From Nocardia sp. XZ_19_385 (GTDB taxonomy: Bacteria > Actinomycetota > Actinomycetes > Mycobacteriales > Mycobacteriaceae): DNA of 64,000 bases. The translations under genes were made by a program, and so were the position numbers. The DNA is taken from contig NZ_JACVEE010000006.1 in assembly GCF_015355755.1 (NCBI RefSeq), positions 186,001 to 250,000 on the forward strand, in the 5' to 3' direction. Below the pieces are notes generated by a model. That model made no database searches. It was not told the origin of the DNA and saw only the letters and a list, made by a program, of their open reading frames with translations. Below are positions 1 to 7,792 of the stretch, one piece after another (the first letter of the stretch is position 1; every line of letters begins with the position of its first letter).

Positions 1-831
1 CCGACGAGTTGTCTCGAGCAGCCGCCGGTCGTCAATCCCGGCCTGGAGCCGGAGATCACGGCTTATGACCGCGAGCTCGAGAAGATCATCCCGGATTCCG
101 ATCGCACCGGGTACGACATGCACGAGATCCTGCTGCGGATCTTCGACGACGGTGAATTCCACGAGGTCCGTGCGGCTTTCGCGCCGAACCTGATCACCGG
201 GTTCGCCCGGGTCGACGGCTGTCCGGTCGGGGTGATCGCCAATCAGCCGCTGGTGCTGGGTGGTTCGATCGATGCCGCCTGCTCGGACAAGTCGACCTAC
301 TTCATCCGGTTGTGCGACGCGTTCAATATTCCGCTGGTGTTCGTGGTCGACACCCCGGGCGTGCTGCCGGGTCTGGAGCAGGAAGCCAACGGTGTGATCA
401 TCCGCGGCGGCCGGGTGCCGCGCGCGATCATCGAGGCGACGGTGCCGATCATCAATCTCGTGGTGCGCAAGTCCTACGGTGGCGCCTACGGCATGATGGC
501 GGCCCGGCAGGTCGGCGCCGATATCAGTTTCGCGTGGCCGACGGCCCGGATCGCGGTGATCGGCGCCGAGAGTGCGGTCGATCTGATCGGTAAGCGGCAA
601 CTGGCGGCGGTGCCGGAGGAGCAGCGGGCGGCGGCGCGCGAGTTCATGGTCAATCACTACAACGAGACGATCGCCACTCCGTGGATCGCGGCCGAGCGCG
701 GGTACATCGACGCGGTCATCGAACCGGCGTCCACCCGGCTGGAGATCCGGCATGCGCTGCGGCTGTTGCGCGACAAGCAGCCGACCAAGCCGGAGTTCAA
801 TCCGCGCAAGCATTCGGTGTATCCGATGTAG
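1..831 (+). CDS. Acyl-CoA carboxylase beta subunit (carboxyltransferase), 5' truncated
   Basis: This is the C-terminal part of a biotin-dependent carboxyltransferase. The frame is open from base 1 with no stop, so the gene begins before the window; the first internal ATG at 118 is not taken as the start. The visible 276 residues include the crotonase-like carboxyltransferase core: GFARVDGCPVGVIANQP, the FVVDTPGVLPG segment, and the glycine-rich KSYGGAYGMM oxyanion stretch. The family transfers CO2 from carboxybiotin to acetyl-, propionyl- or longer acyl-CoA in the cytoplasm. Its alpha (biotin) subunit is not in the window. Substrate preference cannot be read from this fragment. Confidence 0.93.
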   Translation, partial: PTSCLEQPPVVNPGLEPEITAYDRELEKIIPDSDRTGYDMHEILLRIFDDGEFHEVRAAFAPNLITGFARVDGCPVGVIANQPLVLGGSIDAACSDKSTYFIRLCDAFNIPLVFVVDTPGVLPGLEQEANGVIIRGGRVPRAIIEATVPIINLVVRKSYGGAYGMMAARQVGADISFAWPTARIAVIGAESAVDLIGKRQLAAVPEEQRAAAREFMVNHYNETIATPWIAAERGYIDAVIEPASTRLEIRHALRLLRDKQPTKPEFNPRKHSVYPM

Positions 832-840
832 ACATGGTGG

Positions 841-862
841 TGCATCGTTTATGCATCAATGC
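841..862 (+). promoter_or_regulatory. Pair of 11-bp direct repeats, candidate CarH/LitR operator upstream of photolyase
   Basis: Two tandem 11-mers, TGCATCGTTTA (841-851) and TGCATCAATGC (852-862), lie 18 bp before the photolyase start. CarH-type MerR regulators are known to bind operators made of tandem 11-bp repeats, and a B12-domain MerR gene lies 2 kb downstream. A matching pair precedes the lipocalin gene. Binding is inferred. Confidence 0.6.
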
Positions 863-879
863 GCGAGTAGGCTGGAGGC

Positions 880-2205
880 ATGACGGTCTCTATCGCGCTG
901 TTCACCCGTGACTTGCGCCTGCGGGACAATCCCGTGCTCACCTCCGCCGCCCGCGAGGCGACGGAGGTGGTGCCGCTGTTCGTCCTCGACGAGGACATCG
1001 TGCGCCGGACCCGGCACGCGCCGAACCGGCTGCGGTTCCTGCTGGCGGCGCTGACCGAGCTCGACACCGAACTACGGGCCCGGGGCGGGCGGCTTGTGCT
1101 GCGGCGCGGGCGGACGGTCGACGTGGTCGAGCAGGTGGCGACCGAAGTCGGCGCGACCGCCGTGCACATCGCCGAGGATGTCAGCCGGTACAGCCAGAGC
1201 CGGGAAAACGCGCTGTGGGAACGGCTTTCGCAGGGCGGGTTCAAGGTGCGGACGCATGCGGCGTCGATCACCGCCGTCGATCCGGCCGACGTGAAGCCCG
1301 ATACCGGCCGCGGGCACTACGCGGTGTTCACGCCGTACTTTCGGAAGTGGCTCGAGACGCCCATGCGGCGGCCGCTGCCGGCGCCCGACCGGCTCGTCGT
1401 GCCGGCGATCGCGAGCGATCCGATTCCCGACCCCGGGGACCTCTGCGAAGCGCCCGGGTCGCCCGGTCTACAGGTCGGCGGCGAGATCACCGGCCGGAAA
1501 CTGCTGGCGCACTGGCTTTCCGGGCCGGTGCTCTACTACGCCGAGCGAAAGGATTCGCTGGCGATCACCGGCACCTCGGGACTGTCCCCCTACCTGCATT
1601 TCGGCTGCCTGTCAGCGGCCGAAGTGGTGTATCGCACCGATGCCGCGACCAGCGGCGGGCATGCCTTCGTCCGGCAGGTGGCCTGGCGGGACTTCCATCA
1701 TCAGGTGCTGGGCGACCGGCCCGAGGTCGCGACGCACGATTACCGCTCCGAGAACAGGTCGTGGGTGCATGAGCCGGATGGTCTGGCGGCCTGGCAGGCG
1801 GGCCGCACCGGATATCCGGTGGTCGACGCGGCGATGCGACAACTGACCGAGGAAGGCTGGATGCCCGGCCGTGCACGCATGATCGCGGCCAGCTTCCTGA
1901 GCAAGACGCTGAAGGTGGATTGGCGGCTGGGCGCGGAGCACTTCGAACGCTGGCTGGTCGACGCCGATATCGCGAACAATCGCTTGAACTGGCAGTGGGT
2001 TGCCGGGACCGGCACCGATACTCGATCGAGCCGGGTATTGAATCCGCTGCGTCAGGCCGACCGGTATGACCCCGACGGGGTCTACGCGCGGCGCTGGCTG
2101 CCCGAACTCGCACACCTGCACGGTGGCGAGGTGCACCGCCCGTGGCGCGCCGACGTGCCGGGCTCGGTGTATCCCGCGCCGATCGTCGAATTCCGCGGCA
2201 TGTAG
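880..2205 (+). CDS. phr: Deoxyribodipyrimidine photolyase
   Basis: Cytoplasmic FAD enzyme that uses near-UV/blue light to split cyclobutane pyrimidine dimers. The 441 residues are normal for the cryptochrome/photolyase family. The N-terminal alpha/beta antenna domain opens with IALFTRDLRLRDNP. The C-terminal FAD domain holds the GRTGYPVVDAAMRQL region, the ANNRLNWQWVAGTGTD motif and the terminal RYDPDGVYARRWLPEL segment. The ATG at 880 follows GGAGG at a good distance. Tandem 11-bp repeats just upstream, and the neighbouring B12-domain MerR gene, suggest light-induced expression. The lipocalin gene follows after 88 bp that carry a second repeat pair. Confidence 0.95.
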   Translation: MTVSIALFTRDLRLRDNPVLTSAAREATEVVPLFVLDEDIVRRTRHAPNRLRFLLAALTELDTELRARGGRLVLRRGRTVDVVEQVATEVGATAVHIAEDVSRYSQSRENALWERLSQGGFKVRTHAASITAVDPADVKPDTGRGHYAVFTPYFRKWLETPMRRPLPAPDRLVVPAIASDPIPDPGDLCEAPGSPGLQVGGEITGRKLLAHWLSGPVLYYAERKDSLAITGTSGLSPYLHFGCLSAAEVVYRTDAATSGGHAFVRQVAWRDFHHQVLGDRPEVATHDYRSENRSWVHEPDGLAAWQAGRTGYPVVDAAMRQLTEEGWMPGRARMIAASFLSKTLKVDWRLGAEHFERWLVDADIANNRLNWQWVAGTGTDTRSSRVLNPLRQADRYDPDGVYARRWLPELAHLHGGEVHRPWRADVPGSVYPAPIVEFRGM

Positions 2206-2208
2206 CTC

Positions 2209-2230
2209 TGCATCAATTTTGCATCGTTTG
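2209..2230 (+). promoter_or_regulatory. Second pair of 11-bp direct repeats, upstream of the lipocalin gene
   Basis: TGCATCAATTT (2209-2219) and TGCATCGTTTG (2220-2230) form two abutting 11-mers that begin just after the photolyase stop. They share the TGCATC(A/G) core and 11-bp period of the pair at 841-862, with the two variants in reverse order. Same proposed role: operator for the B12-domain MerR regulator. Confidence 0.58.
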
Positions 2231-2293
2231 TTCGGTACGGCGGCGGGTATGTCCTCCGTCGATCAGCTCACTGAATCTCAGTTGGAGGAACGA

Positions 2294-2875
2294 ATGAACA
2301 GCAATCGCATTCAGCGGACGGCGGCCGTTCTGGCCGGAATGGCGATCGCGGTGGCGGCGGCCCCCGCGTTCGCCGCGGCGGAGCCGGTGACGCCGGTGCC
2401 GCGGTTGGACGTCGAGCGCTACCTGGGTACATGGCAGCAACTCGCCGCGATTCCACAGCCGTTCAATCTCGTCTGCGCGCGCGACACCCGCGCGAACTAC
2501 AGCCTGAACGCCGGCGGTGACATCGCCGTCCGGAACTCGTGCACGACCTGGGTGGGTGGCGGGAACGAGATCGCCGGGGTGGCGAAGGTGACCGACCCGC
2601 AAACTCAGGCCCAGCTGGCGGTCAGTTTTCGCGGCGAGGCCAATCCGCGCACCAATTACGTTGTGACAGCGATTGATCCGGACTATTCCTGGGCGCTGGT
2701 GGTCAATCCGGAACGCACCGCCGGGTTCGTGCTGTCGCGCGCGGCTGCCCCGAGTACCGAGCAGTGGACCGAGATCCGGACCGCCATCGCGGCCGCGGGC
2801 GTGGACTCCTGCCTGTTCCTCACCTCGCCCACCACCGGTGGCGCCGAGGAGATCGTGCCCCTGTGCACCCGCTGA
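2294..2875 (+). CDS. Secreted Blc-type lipocalin
   Basis: A 193-residue exported lipocalin. A Sec signal peptide ending near APAFAAAEP is followed by the GxW lipocalin motif (YLGTWQQLAAIPQPF). The C-terminal half carries TNYVVTAIDPDYSWALVVNP, very similar to bacterial Blc proteins. Unlike E. coli Blc there is no lipobox, so it should be soluble or surface-retained. Three cysteines allow a disulfide. The ATG at 2294 has a strong GGAGG; an in-frame ATG at 2249 would put 15 residues before the signal peptide and is disfavoured. Lipocalins bind small hydrophobic molecules. Its place beside photolyase and a B12-type MerR gene suggests a light-stress role. Confidence 0.88.
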   Translation: MNSNRIQRTAAVLAGMAIAVAAAPAFAAAEPVTPVPRLDVERYLGTWQQLAAIPQPFNLVCARDTRANYSLNAGGDIAVRNSCTTWVGGGNEIAGVAKVTDPQTQAQLAVSFRGEANPRTNYVVTAIDPDYSWALVVNPERTAGFVLSRAAAPSTEQWTEIRTAIAAAGVDSCLFLTSPTTGGAEEIVPLCTR

Positions 2876-2880
2876 CCGGC

Positions 2881-3750
2881 TCAGCCGAGCTGTTCGACAG
2901 CGGCACTGAGGCTGTCGATCCGGGTGACCTCACCCGGCAGGATCAGGGTGTCCCAGCCGGGGCCGCCGACATAGACCGTCGCGCCCGCGTCCGAGCACAC
3001 CCGCAGGGCCGAGGTGAGCGCCGTGGCTTCCTGTTGCGACCACAGCAGGACCGTGGCCGGGGACGGAAGGCGGGCCAGGGTGTCGCGCAAAGCGGCGGTC
3101 GGCACGTCCGGGCCGAGCATGTGCGCGCCGACGCCGCGTTCGGCCAGCGCGGCGCGCAGGACTTCCACTGGCAGCGAATGTGTTTCGCCGCTGGTACAGG
3201 CGAGTACCAGGGGTCTGGGTGGGGTACCGGGCGGCGGCGCGGCGCGATGCAGGGTGGCGATGATGCACCACGACAGCAGGTGCTCCACATCGACGCAGCC
3301 TTCGCCGCCGAGCTGCCGGTCCACGATGTCGGCGAACGCGGGTCGGCACAGTCGATCCCAGGTATCGACCACACCGTAGTCGCGCAGATGTGCCTCCAGC
3401 AGCGCGCAGACCGACCAGCTCTCCAGGGCGAACGCCGCGGTCAGCAGCGCGGCCTTGTCGCCCAGCGGCAGCGCCGGACCGCGAGCGGTAGCCGCGGCGC
3501 CCGCGGCGGTCGCGCCGGCCTTGATCAGATCCACCATCCGGGTCAGCACGGCGATATCGGCCTCGGTGTAGAGGCGGTGCCGGCCGGGTCGCTCCTGCGG
3601 CGGGCCGATCCGGTAGCGCTGATTCCAGCTGCGCAGCGTGGCGGTCGGAATCCCGAGCCGTTCGGCCACCACGCGCACCGAGTAACCGGCGTGCTCGGAA
3701 GTGGGTTTCGGACCGTCTGGCATGTCCTGATTGTGCCTGCCGTAGGGCAA
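2881..3750 (-). CDS. MerR-family regulator with B12-binding domain (CarH/LitR type)
   Basis: Predicted light-sensing repressor of 289 residues. Residues 22-75 form a MerR winged helix (YSVRVVAERLGIPTATLRSW). The middle is a helical cobalamin-binding cap with the E156-H157 pair, and the C-terminus is a Rossmann-like B12 domain with E189-T-H191, the expected lower-ligand motif. In CarH, adenosylcobalamin promotes a DNA-bound tetramer that light dissolves. The tryptophan expected nine residues before E156 is Gln146 here, and the glycine after the His motif is Pro194. An internal ATG at 3723 is an alternative start. It converges on the lipocalin gene and diverges from the SDR gene. Confidence 0.85.
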   Translation of the reverse strand: MPYGRHNQDMPDGPKPTSEHAGYSVRVVAERLGIPTATLRSWNQRYRIGPPQERPGRHRLYTEADIAVLTRMVDLIKAGATAAGAAATARGPALPLGDKAALLTAAFALESWSVCALLEAHLRDYGVVDTWDRLCRPAFADIVDRQLGGEGCVDVEHLLSWCIIATLHRAAPPPGTPPRPLVLACTSGETHSLPVEVLRAALAERGVGAHMLGPDVPTAALRDTLARLPSPATVLLWSQQEATALTSALRVCSDAGATVYVGGPGWDTLILPGEVTRIDSLSAAVEQLG

Positions 3751-3833
3751 CGGTCGCGCGCCTGGCTAAGGTCGAGTGGCGTGCTGCTCGACCAAGTCGA
3801 CGGCAATCTGCCCGTCGGCACCGAACGGGAGAG

Positions 3834-5303
3834 GTGATCCGCGTGCGCTGTGTCGTGTTCGGGGCGACCGGATATATCGGCGGCCGTCTGGTTCCGGAAT
3901 TGCTGAGCGCGGGGCATTCCGTGCGAGTTCTGGCTCGGGATCCGCGCAAGCTGCGGGAAGTCCCGTGGCGAGATCAGGTCGAGGTGGTGCGTGGTGATGT
4001 CACCAGCGAGGAGGACGTGCGGGCCGCCCTCGACGGTCAGGAAGTCCTGTACTACCTGGTGCATTCGCTGACCCGGGCCGATTTCGACAGTGTCGATCGG
4101 GAGGCGGCGCGGATCGTCGCCGCCGAAGCCGATCGGGCGGGGCTGTCCCGGCTGGTGTATCTGGGTGGGATCACGCCGGACGGTCAAGCGCTGTCGCGCC
4201 ACCTCGCCTCCCGGGCCGAGGTCGGCGAGATCCTGCTCGGGGCGCGCACGCCCGCCGCGGTGTTGCGGGCGGCGGTGATCATCGGATCCGGATCGGCCAG
4301 TTTCGAGATGCTGCGCTATCTCACCGAGCGGCTGCCGGTCATGGTGACGCCGCGCTGGGTGCGCAACCGTATCCAGCCGATCGCGGTGCGGGACGTGCTG
4401 TACTACCTGGTTCGAGCGGCGGAACTGCCGCGCGACGTCGACGACGCCTTCGATATCGGCGGGCCCGATGTGCTGACCTACCTGCGCATGATGCGCGACT
4501 ACGCGTCCGTCGCGGCACTACCGCAACGGGTGATCGTGCCTGTTCCGGTGCTGACCCCGTGGCTGTCGGCGCAGTGGGTGAACCTGGTGACGCCGGTGCC
4601 CCGGTCTATCGCCGTGCCGCTCATGGAATCGCTGGTCAACGACGTCGTCTGCGCGGACCATCGTATCGCCGAGCATATTCCGGACCCGCCTGACGGACTA
4701 ACACCCTACCGCCGGGCAGTCGCGTTGGCGCTCAACAAGATTCGCGATCTGGATATCCCCACCCGATGGTCGGACGCCAATCTCGCGGGCGCACCATCGG
4801 ATCCGCTGCCCACCGATCCGGACTGGTCCGGTGGCACGCTGTACTCCGATGTGCGCGAAGGCGAAACCAGCGCGGATCCGGCCACACTGTGGGCGGTGCT
4901 GGAGGCCATCGGCGGTGAAAACGGCTGGTACTCCTTCCCGTTGGCGTGGTCGCTACGCGGCTGGATCGACCGGCTGGCGGGCGGAGCCGGGCTGCGGCGC
5001 GGCCGGCGTGATCCGCATCGCCTGCGGGAAGGCGAGGCGCTCGACTGGTGGCGAGTGGAACATCTCGACCGCCCCAACCTGCTGCGGCTACGTGCCGAAA
5101 TGAAAGTGCCTGGCCGAGCCTGGCTGGAGCTCTCCGTCGCCACCGGACCGGACGGGCGCACCCGGTATCACCAACGCGCGCTGTTCGAACCGCACGGACT
5201 CGCAGGGCATCTGTATTGGAAAGCGATTTCGCCGTTCCACGCCGTGATCTTCGGCGGCATGGTCCGGAATATCACCGGCGCTGCCGAGCGGGCAGTCAGT
5301 TAG
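3834..5303 (+). CDS. SDR-type NAD(P)-binding protein with C-terminal DUF2867
   Basis: A 489-residue two-domain protein. The N-terminal atypical short-chain dehydrogenase fold starts with the dinucleotide loop VFGATGYIGG and continues to about residue 300. The C-terminal third (about 330-485) matches DUF2867 in composition and motifs (WWRVEH, LRLRAEMKVPGRAWLE, YHQRALFEP, and a terminal HAVIFGGMVRNI). The GTG start at 3834 follows GGGAGAG. Proteins of this architecture are known companions of light-responsive B12-MerR genes, photolyase and lipocalin in other bacteria; the reaction is not known. The last 80 bases of the gene are duplicated downstream. Confidence 0.85.
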   Translation: MIRVRCVVFGATGYIGGRLVPELLSAGHSVRVLARDPRKLREVPWRDQVEVVRGDVTSEEDVRAALDGQEVLYYLVHSLTRADFDSVDREAARIVAAEADRAGLSRLVYLGGITPDGQALSRHLASRAEVGEILLGARTPAAVLRAAVIIGSGSASFEMLRYLTERLPVMVTPRWVRNRIQPIAVRDVLYYLVRAAELPRDVDDAFDIGGPDVLTYLRMMRDYASVAALPQRVIVPVPVLTPWLSAQWVNLVTPVPRSIAVPLMESLVNDVVCADHRIAEHIPDPPDGLTPYRRAVALALNKIRDLDIPTRWSDANLAGAPSDPLPTDPDWSGGTLYSDVREGETSADPATLWAVLEAIGGENGWYSFPLAWSLRGWIDRLAGGAGLRRGRRDPHRLREGEALDWWRVEHLDRPNLLRLRAEMKVPGRAWLELSVATGPDGRTRYHQRALFEPHGLAGHLYWKAISPFHAVIFGGMVRNITGAAERAVS

Positions 5304-5409
5304 GGCTGGACTTTCCGGAAAGCCATTCGCCGTTTCACACTGTGATCGTCGGCGGCACGGTCCCGAATATCACCGGCACTGCCGAGCGGGCGGTCAGTTA
5401 CGGGCTCTA
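5221..5409 (+). repeat. Tandem duplication of the 3' end of the SDR-DUF2867 gene
   Basis: Bases 5221-5310, the last codons and stop of the SDR gene, recur as a diverged copy at 5320-5409. The offset is about 98 bp, with a 1-base gap near the start. Shared landmarks include TCACCGGC, CTGCCGAGCGGGC and GTCAGTTA. The second copy lacks the TAG stop (TAC instead) and lies outside any clear gene. Confidence 0.8.
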
Positions 5410-5583
5410 TTTCGCGGTGAAGCGGTGATCAGGGTGCGGTCGCCGACGCGGGCGGTGAGTTACGGCTCTACATCGCGGCGGTGGCGGCGATCCAAGTGCA
5501 TTCGCCGACGCGGGCAGTGAGTTACGGCTCTACTTCGCCGCGATGGCGGTGATCAGGGTGCGGTCGCCGACGCGGGCGGTGGT
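5394..5583 (-). repeat. Three-unit repeat of the 3' end of the membrane-protein gene
   Basis: Three units of about 62 bp occupy 5394-5458, 5458-5520 and 5519-5583. The third is the real 3' end of the minus-strand gene that ends at 5530. The second translates in the same frame to a diverged tail (TARVGECTWIAATAAM then stop); the first has lost the stop. Together with the plus-strand copy, the tails of both convergent genes are duplicated here. Confidence 0.78.
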
Positions 5584-6627
5584 GATGGTCTGGGCGTATT
5601 TCTGCGGTTCCCGGTCGCCGGGCCATTTTTCGTGCAGCTCGACGTTCCAGACGTGGCCGTCCTTGTCGGCCTGGGTCAGGTACACGCAGTACTGGGTGCC
5701 GTTGGGTTGCTTGTCGATTCCCTTTTGGATCGTTTCGGCGGGCGGCAGTTTGGCTTCGGCGGTGGTGTAGGCGCGGGCTTTGGCGGCGCTGCGGTCGACG
5801 TAGTACGCCCATTCGAAGCCGAAGATCGCGTCGACCGGGGTTGCGGTGGAGCCGGGTTCGGCGCCGACTGCGGCGCCGGGGGTGCGGGTTTTGGTGCAGC
5901 CGGTGGTGGCGTGGCCCCAGGGTGAGGATGGAACGGAGGATGCCGCCGGTTGCGTCGCAGTCGAGCTGGGGCCGGTCGCGGTGGGCGGTTGCTCGGTGCG
6001 GGTGTTGGCCATGATGACCAGCACCACGACGCCGATCACCACCACCCACACCAGAATTCCGATCAGCACGCTGACGGCTTTCGAGGCTCCGCTGCGCGCG
6101 GACCATGCGCTGCGGTTGCGGTCGGCTGTCGCGCGGAGGATGCCGCGGCCGCCGGAGCGGTCTCGGAATGCGGCGCGGGCGGCGGTGCCGTTGTCGGCGT
6201 AGTCGATGGTGTCGTCGTAGTTGTCGGGGAGGTCCCAGTCGGGGGCTTCGCCGTCGAAATCGTCGTCGGGCAGGTCGGGATCGGCTTCGGCGGCTTCGGA
6301 TTCCGGGGCCTTAAGGGCGGGATCGCTCATCCAGTCCTCCCATTCACCGGCCCAGCTGGCGGCGCCGTCTTCGGGCGGCAGGGGCGGCGGTGGGGTGGAG
6401 TGGTTCCATTGTTCGGCGAATTTGGCCGCGTCGAAGGGTTCCTCGTATTCGCGTTCCTGGCGACGCCGCCGTTTCGCGGCGCGCTTCAAAGTTCCGGAGC
6501 CAGGACGTTTCAGGCCCGGGAACGCGGGCAGGCCAGGCAGGACGAACGGGTTGTCCGACGCCGGTGGCGTGATCGCGGGTGGGGGTTGGCGGCGGTTCTT
6601 CCGGCGCCGGGAGGTTGGTCGGGCCAT
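5530..6627 (-). CDS. Single-pass membrane protein with acidic cytoplasmic region, ESX-locus neighbour
   Basis: A 365-residue protein of no recognised family. The N-terminus is Arg/Lys-rich, then Pro-rich, then strongly acidic. One transmembrane helix follows (SVLIGILVWVVVIGVVVLV, about residues 185-207), then a Thr/Ser/Pro linker and an extracellular domain of about 140 residues with two cysteines (ATTGCTK, TQYCVYLTQ). The ATG at 6627 has GAGG at a 5-base spacer and starts 7 bases after the upstream stop; an in-frame GTG at 6633 is possible. It is last in a probable operon with a type VII substrate-like gene, so a role in cell-envelope secretion or anchoring is inferred only. Confidence 0.75.
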   Translation of the reverse strand: MARPTSRRRKNRRQPPPAITPPASDNPFVLPGLPAFPGLKRPGSGTLKRAAKRRRRQEREYEEPFDAAKFAEQWNHSTPPPPLPPEDGAASWAGEWEDWMSDPALKAPESEAAEADPDLPDDDFDGEAPDWDLPDNYDDTIDYADNGTAARAAFRDRSGGRGILRATADRNRSAWSARSGASKAVSVLIGILVWVVVIGVVVLVIMANTRTEQPPTATGPSSTATQPAASSVPSSPWGHATTGCTKTRTPGAAVGAEPGSTATPVDAIFGFEWAYYVDRSAAKARAYTTAEAKLPPAETIQKGIDKQPNGTQYCVYLTQADKDGHVWNVELHEKWPGDREPQKYAQTITTARVGDRTLITAIAAK

Positions 6628-6634
6628 CCTCACC

Positions 6635-7789
6635 TCACGACGGTTGCGGTGTGACGCCGAGTTGGCCGGTGCGCGGCCTCGGGTGCTCCTGGTCCTGGCC
6701 TTGCGCGTTCGGCTTCGCGATGGGTGGCACCACGACCCCCGGACCCGGGTTGGTGTTCGGCGCTGGATTCGACGGAGCCGGTGTGTTGGGTTGATCCGGG
6801 GTGGTGGGCGTGACCGGAGCCTGCGTGGTGGGCTTCGGCTGGGTCGAAGGCGTTGTGTCGCTGGGTTTCTGGGAGCCGTTGGTGTTGGCCGCGAACGGGC
6901 CCTGGCCGCCGTTGACGCCCGGGTTGTTGCTGGACGGCGAGTTCGAAGTGGATGGGTTGGTGTTGTTCGTGGTGTTGGTGTCGGGACTGATCGCCTGCTG
7001 CGCGGTGGTGGCGGCCTGATCGATCACCTTCTCCCCCAGCCCCGCGGCCTTGTCGATGGCCTCGGTGCCCAGAGACACCAGCGCGTCGATGATCTCGGTG
7101 CCCAGGGTGACGCCGGCGCTGATCACCTCTTTGCCCAGCGTGACCCCGGCGCTGATCAGCGCCTTCTGCAGCGCGGTATGCGCGTCGGAGACGTCGTCGT
7201 CGTTCTCGCCGTCGTCGAAGTCGTCGCCGCCGATCCCGCTCTGCGACAGGTACTTCTGCAGCGTCGAGCTGTCCGCGGTGCTGTCGTTGGTCAGGGCGTT
7301 GGCCTGGCGCTGCAGGGTGGACATCTCGTCGCGGGCGGTGTCGACGACGGCGATACCGTCGGCGATATAGTCGCGGGCCAGCCTGATAATTTTGTCGACG
7401 TCGGCCTGCGACTGCGCGGATTTGGCCATCGGGTTGGCCTTGTCCCGGAACGCGGCGATCAGTGCGTCCAGTTTGCCGGCCGCCGTCGCGCGGGTGTTGT
7501 AGGCCTTGGTGAGCAACGTGCGGAGCTGGGTGGTGCTGGCGCCGAGGGTGGAGACCTGCGAGCCGGTCTTCTTCACCGTGGGCAGCACCACTTCGGCGCT
7601 GTCGGTTGACTCCAGCTGGTAAATGCCGGTGCGGACCGGAGATTCGGTGGACTCGGCCGCCGAGGCTGCGGCGACCAGGGCGGCGGTGGTTTCCGCGCTC
7701 GGCTCGGTACCCTCACCGACGGCGTCGCGCAGCTGTAGCAGCGGGGCGATCAAAGCCTGCACGGTGGCGTGGTCGTTGGTTTTGGCCAT
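6635..7789 (-). CDS. Helical protein with 11-residue repeats and Pro/Thr/Asn tail, DUF4226-like
   Basis: A 384-residue protein, second gene of the ESX-like operon. Residues 1-165 are alpha-helical and resemble mycobacterial DUF4226 proteins (tentative). After an acidic patch (GDDFDDGENDDD), residues 211-265 contain five tandem 11-mers: LISAGVTLGKE, VISAGVTLGTE, IIDALVSLGTE, AIDKAAGLGEK and VIDQAATTAQQ. From about 270 the chain is a disordered Asn/Thr/Pro-rich tail. There is no classical signal peptide, as expected for a type VII client. It starts 3 bases after the EspC-like gene ends, indicating co-translation. Confidence 0.72.
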   Translation of the reverse strand: MAKTNDHATVQALIAPLLQLRDAVGEGTEPSAETTAALVAAASAAESTESPVRTGIYQLESTDSAEVVLPTVKKTGSQVSTLGASTTQLRTLLTKAYNTRATAAGKLDALIAAFRDKANPMAKSAQSQADVDKIIRLARDYIADGIAVVDTARDEMSTLQRQANALTNDSTADSSTLQKYLSQSGIGGDDFDDGENDDDVSDAHTALQKALISAGVTLGKEVISAGVTLGTEIIDALVSLGTEAIDKAAGLGEKVIDQAATTAQQAISPDTNTTNNTNPSTSNSPSSNNPGVNGGQGPFAANTNGSQKPSDTTPSTQPKPTTQAPVTPTTPDQPNTPAPSNPAPNTNPGPGVVVPPIAKPNAQGQDQEHPRPRTGQLGVTPQPS

Positions 7790-7792
7790 CGC

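Noticed and set aside
3834..5303. Epimerase-type sugar-modifying SDR
   Set aside because: The C-terminal DUF2867 region and lack of an extended SDR sugar-binding half point to the YbjT/DUF2867 type instead.
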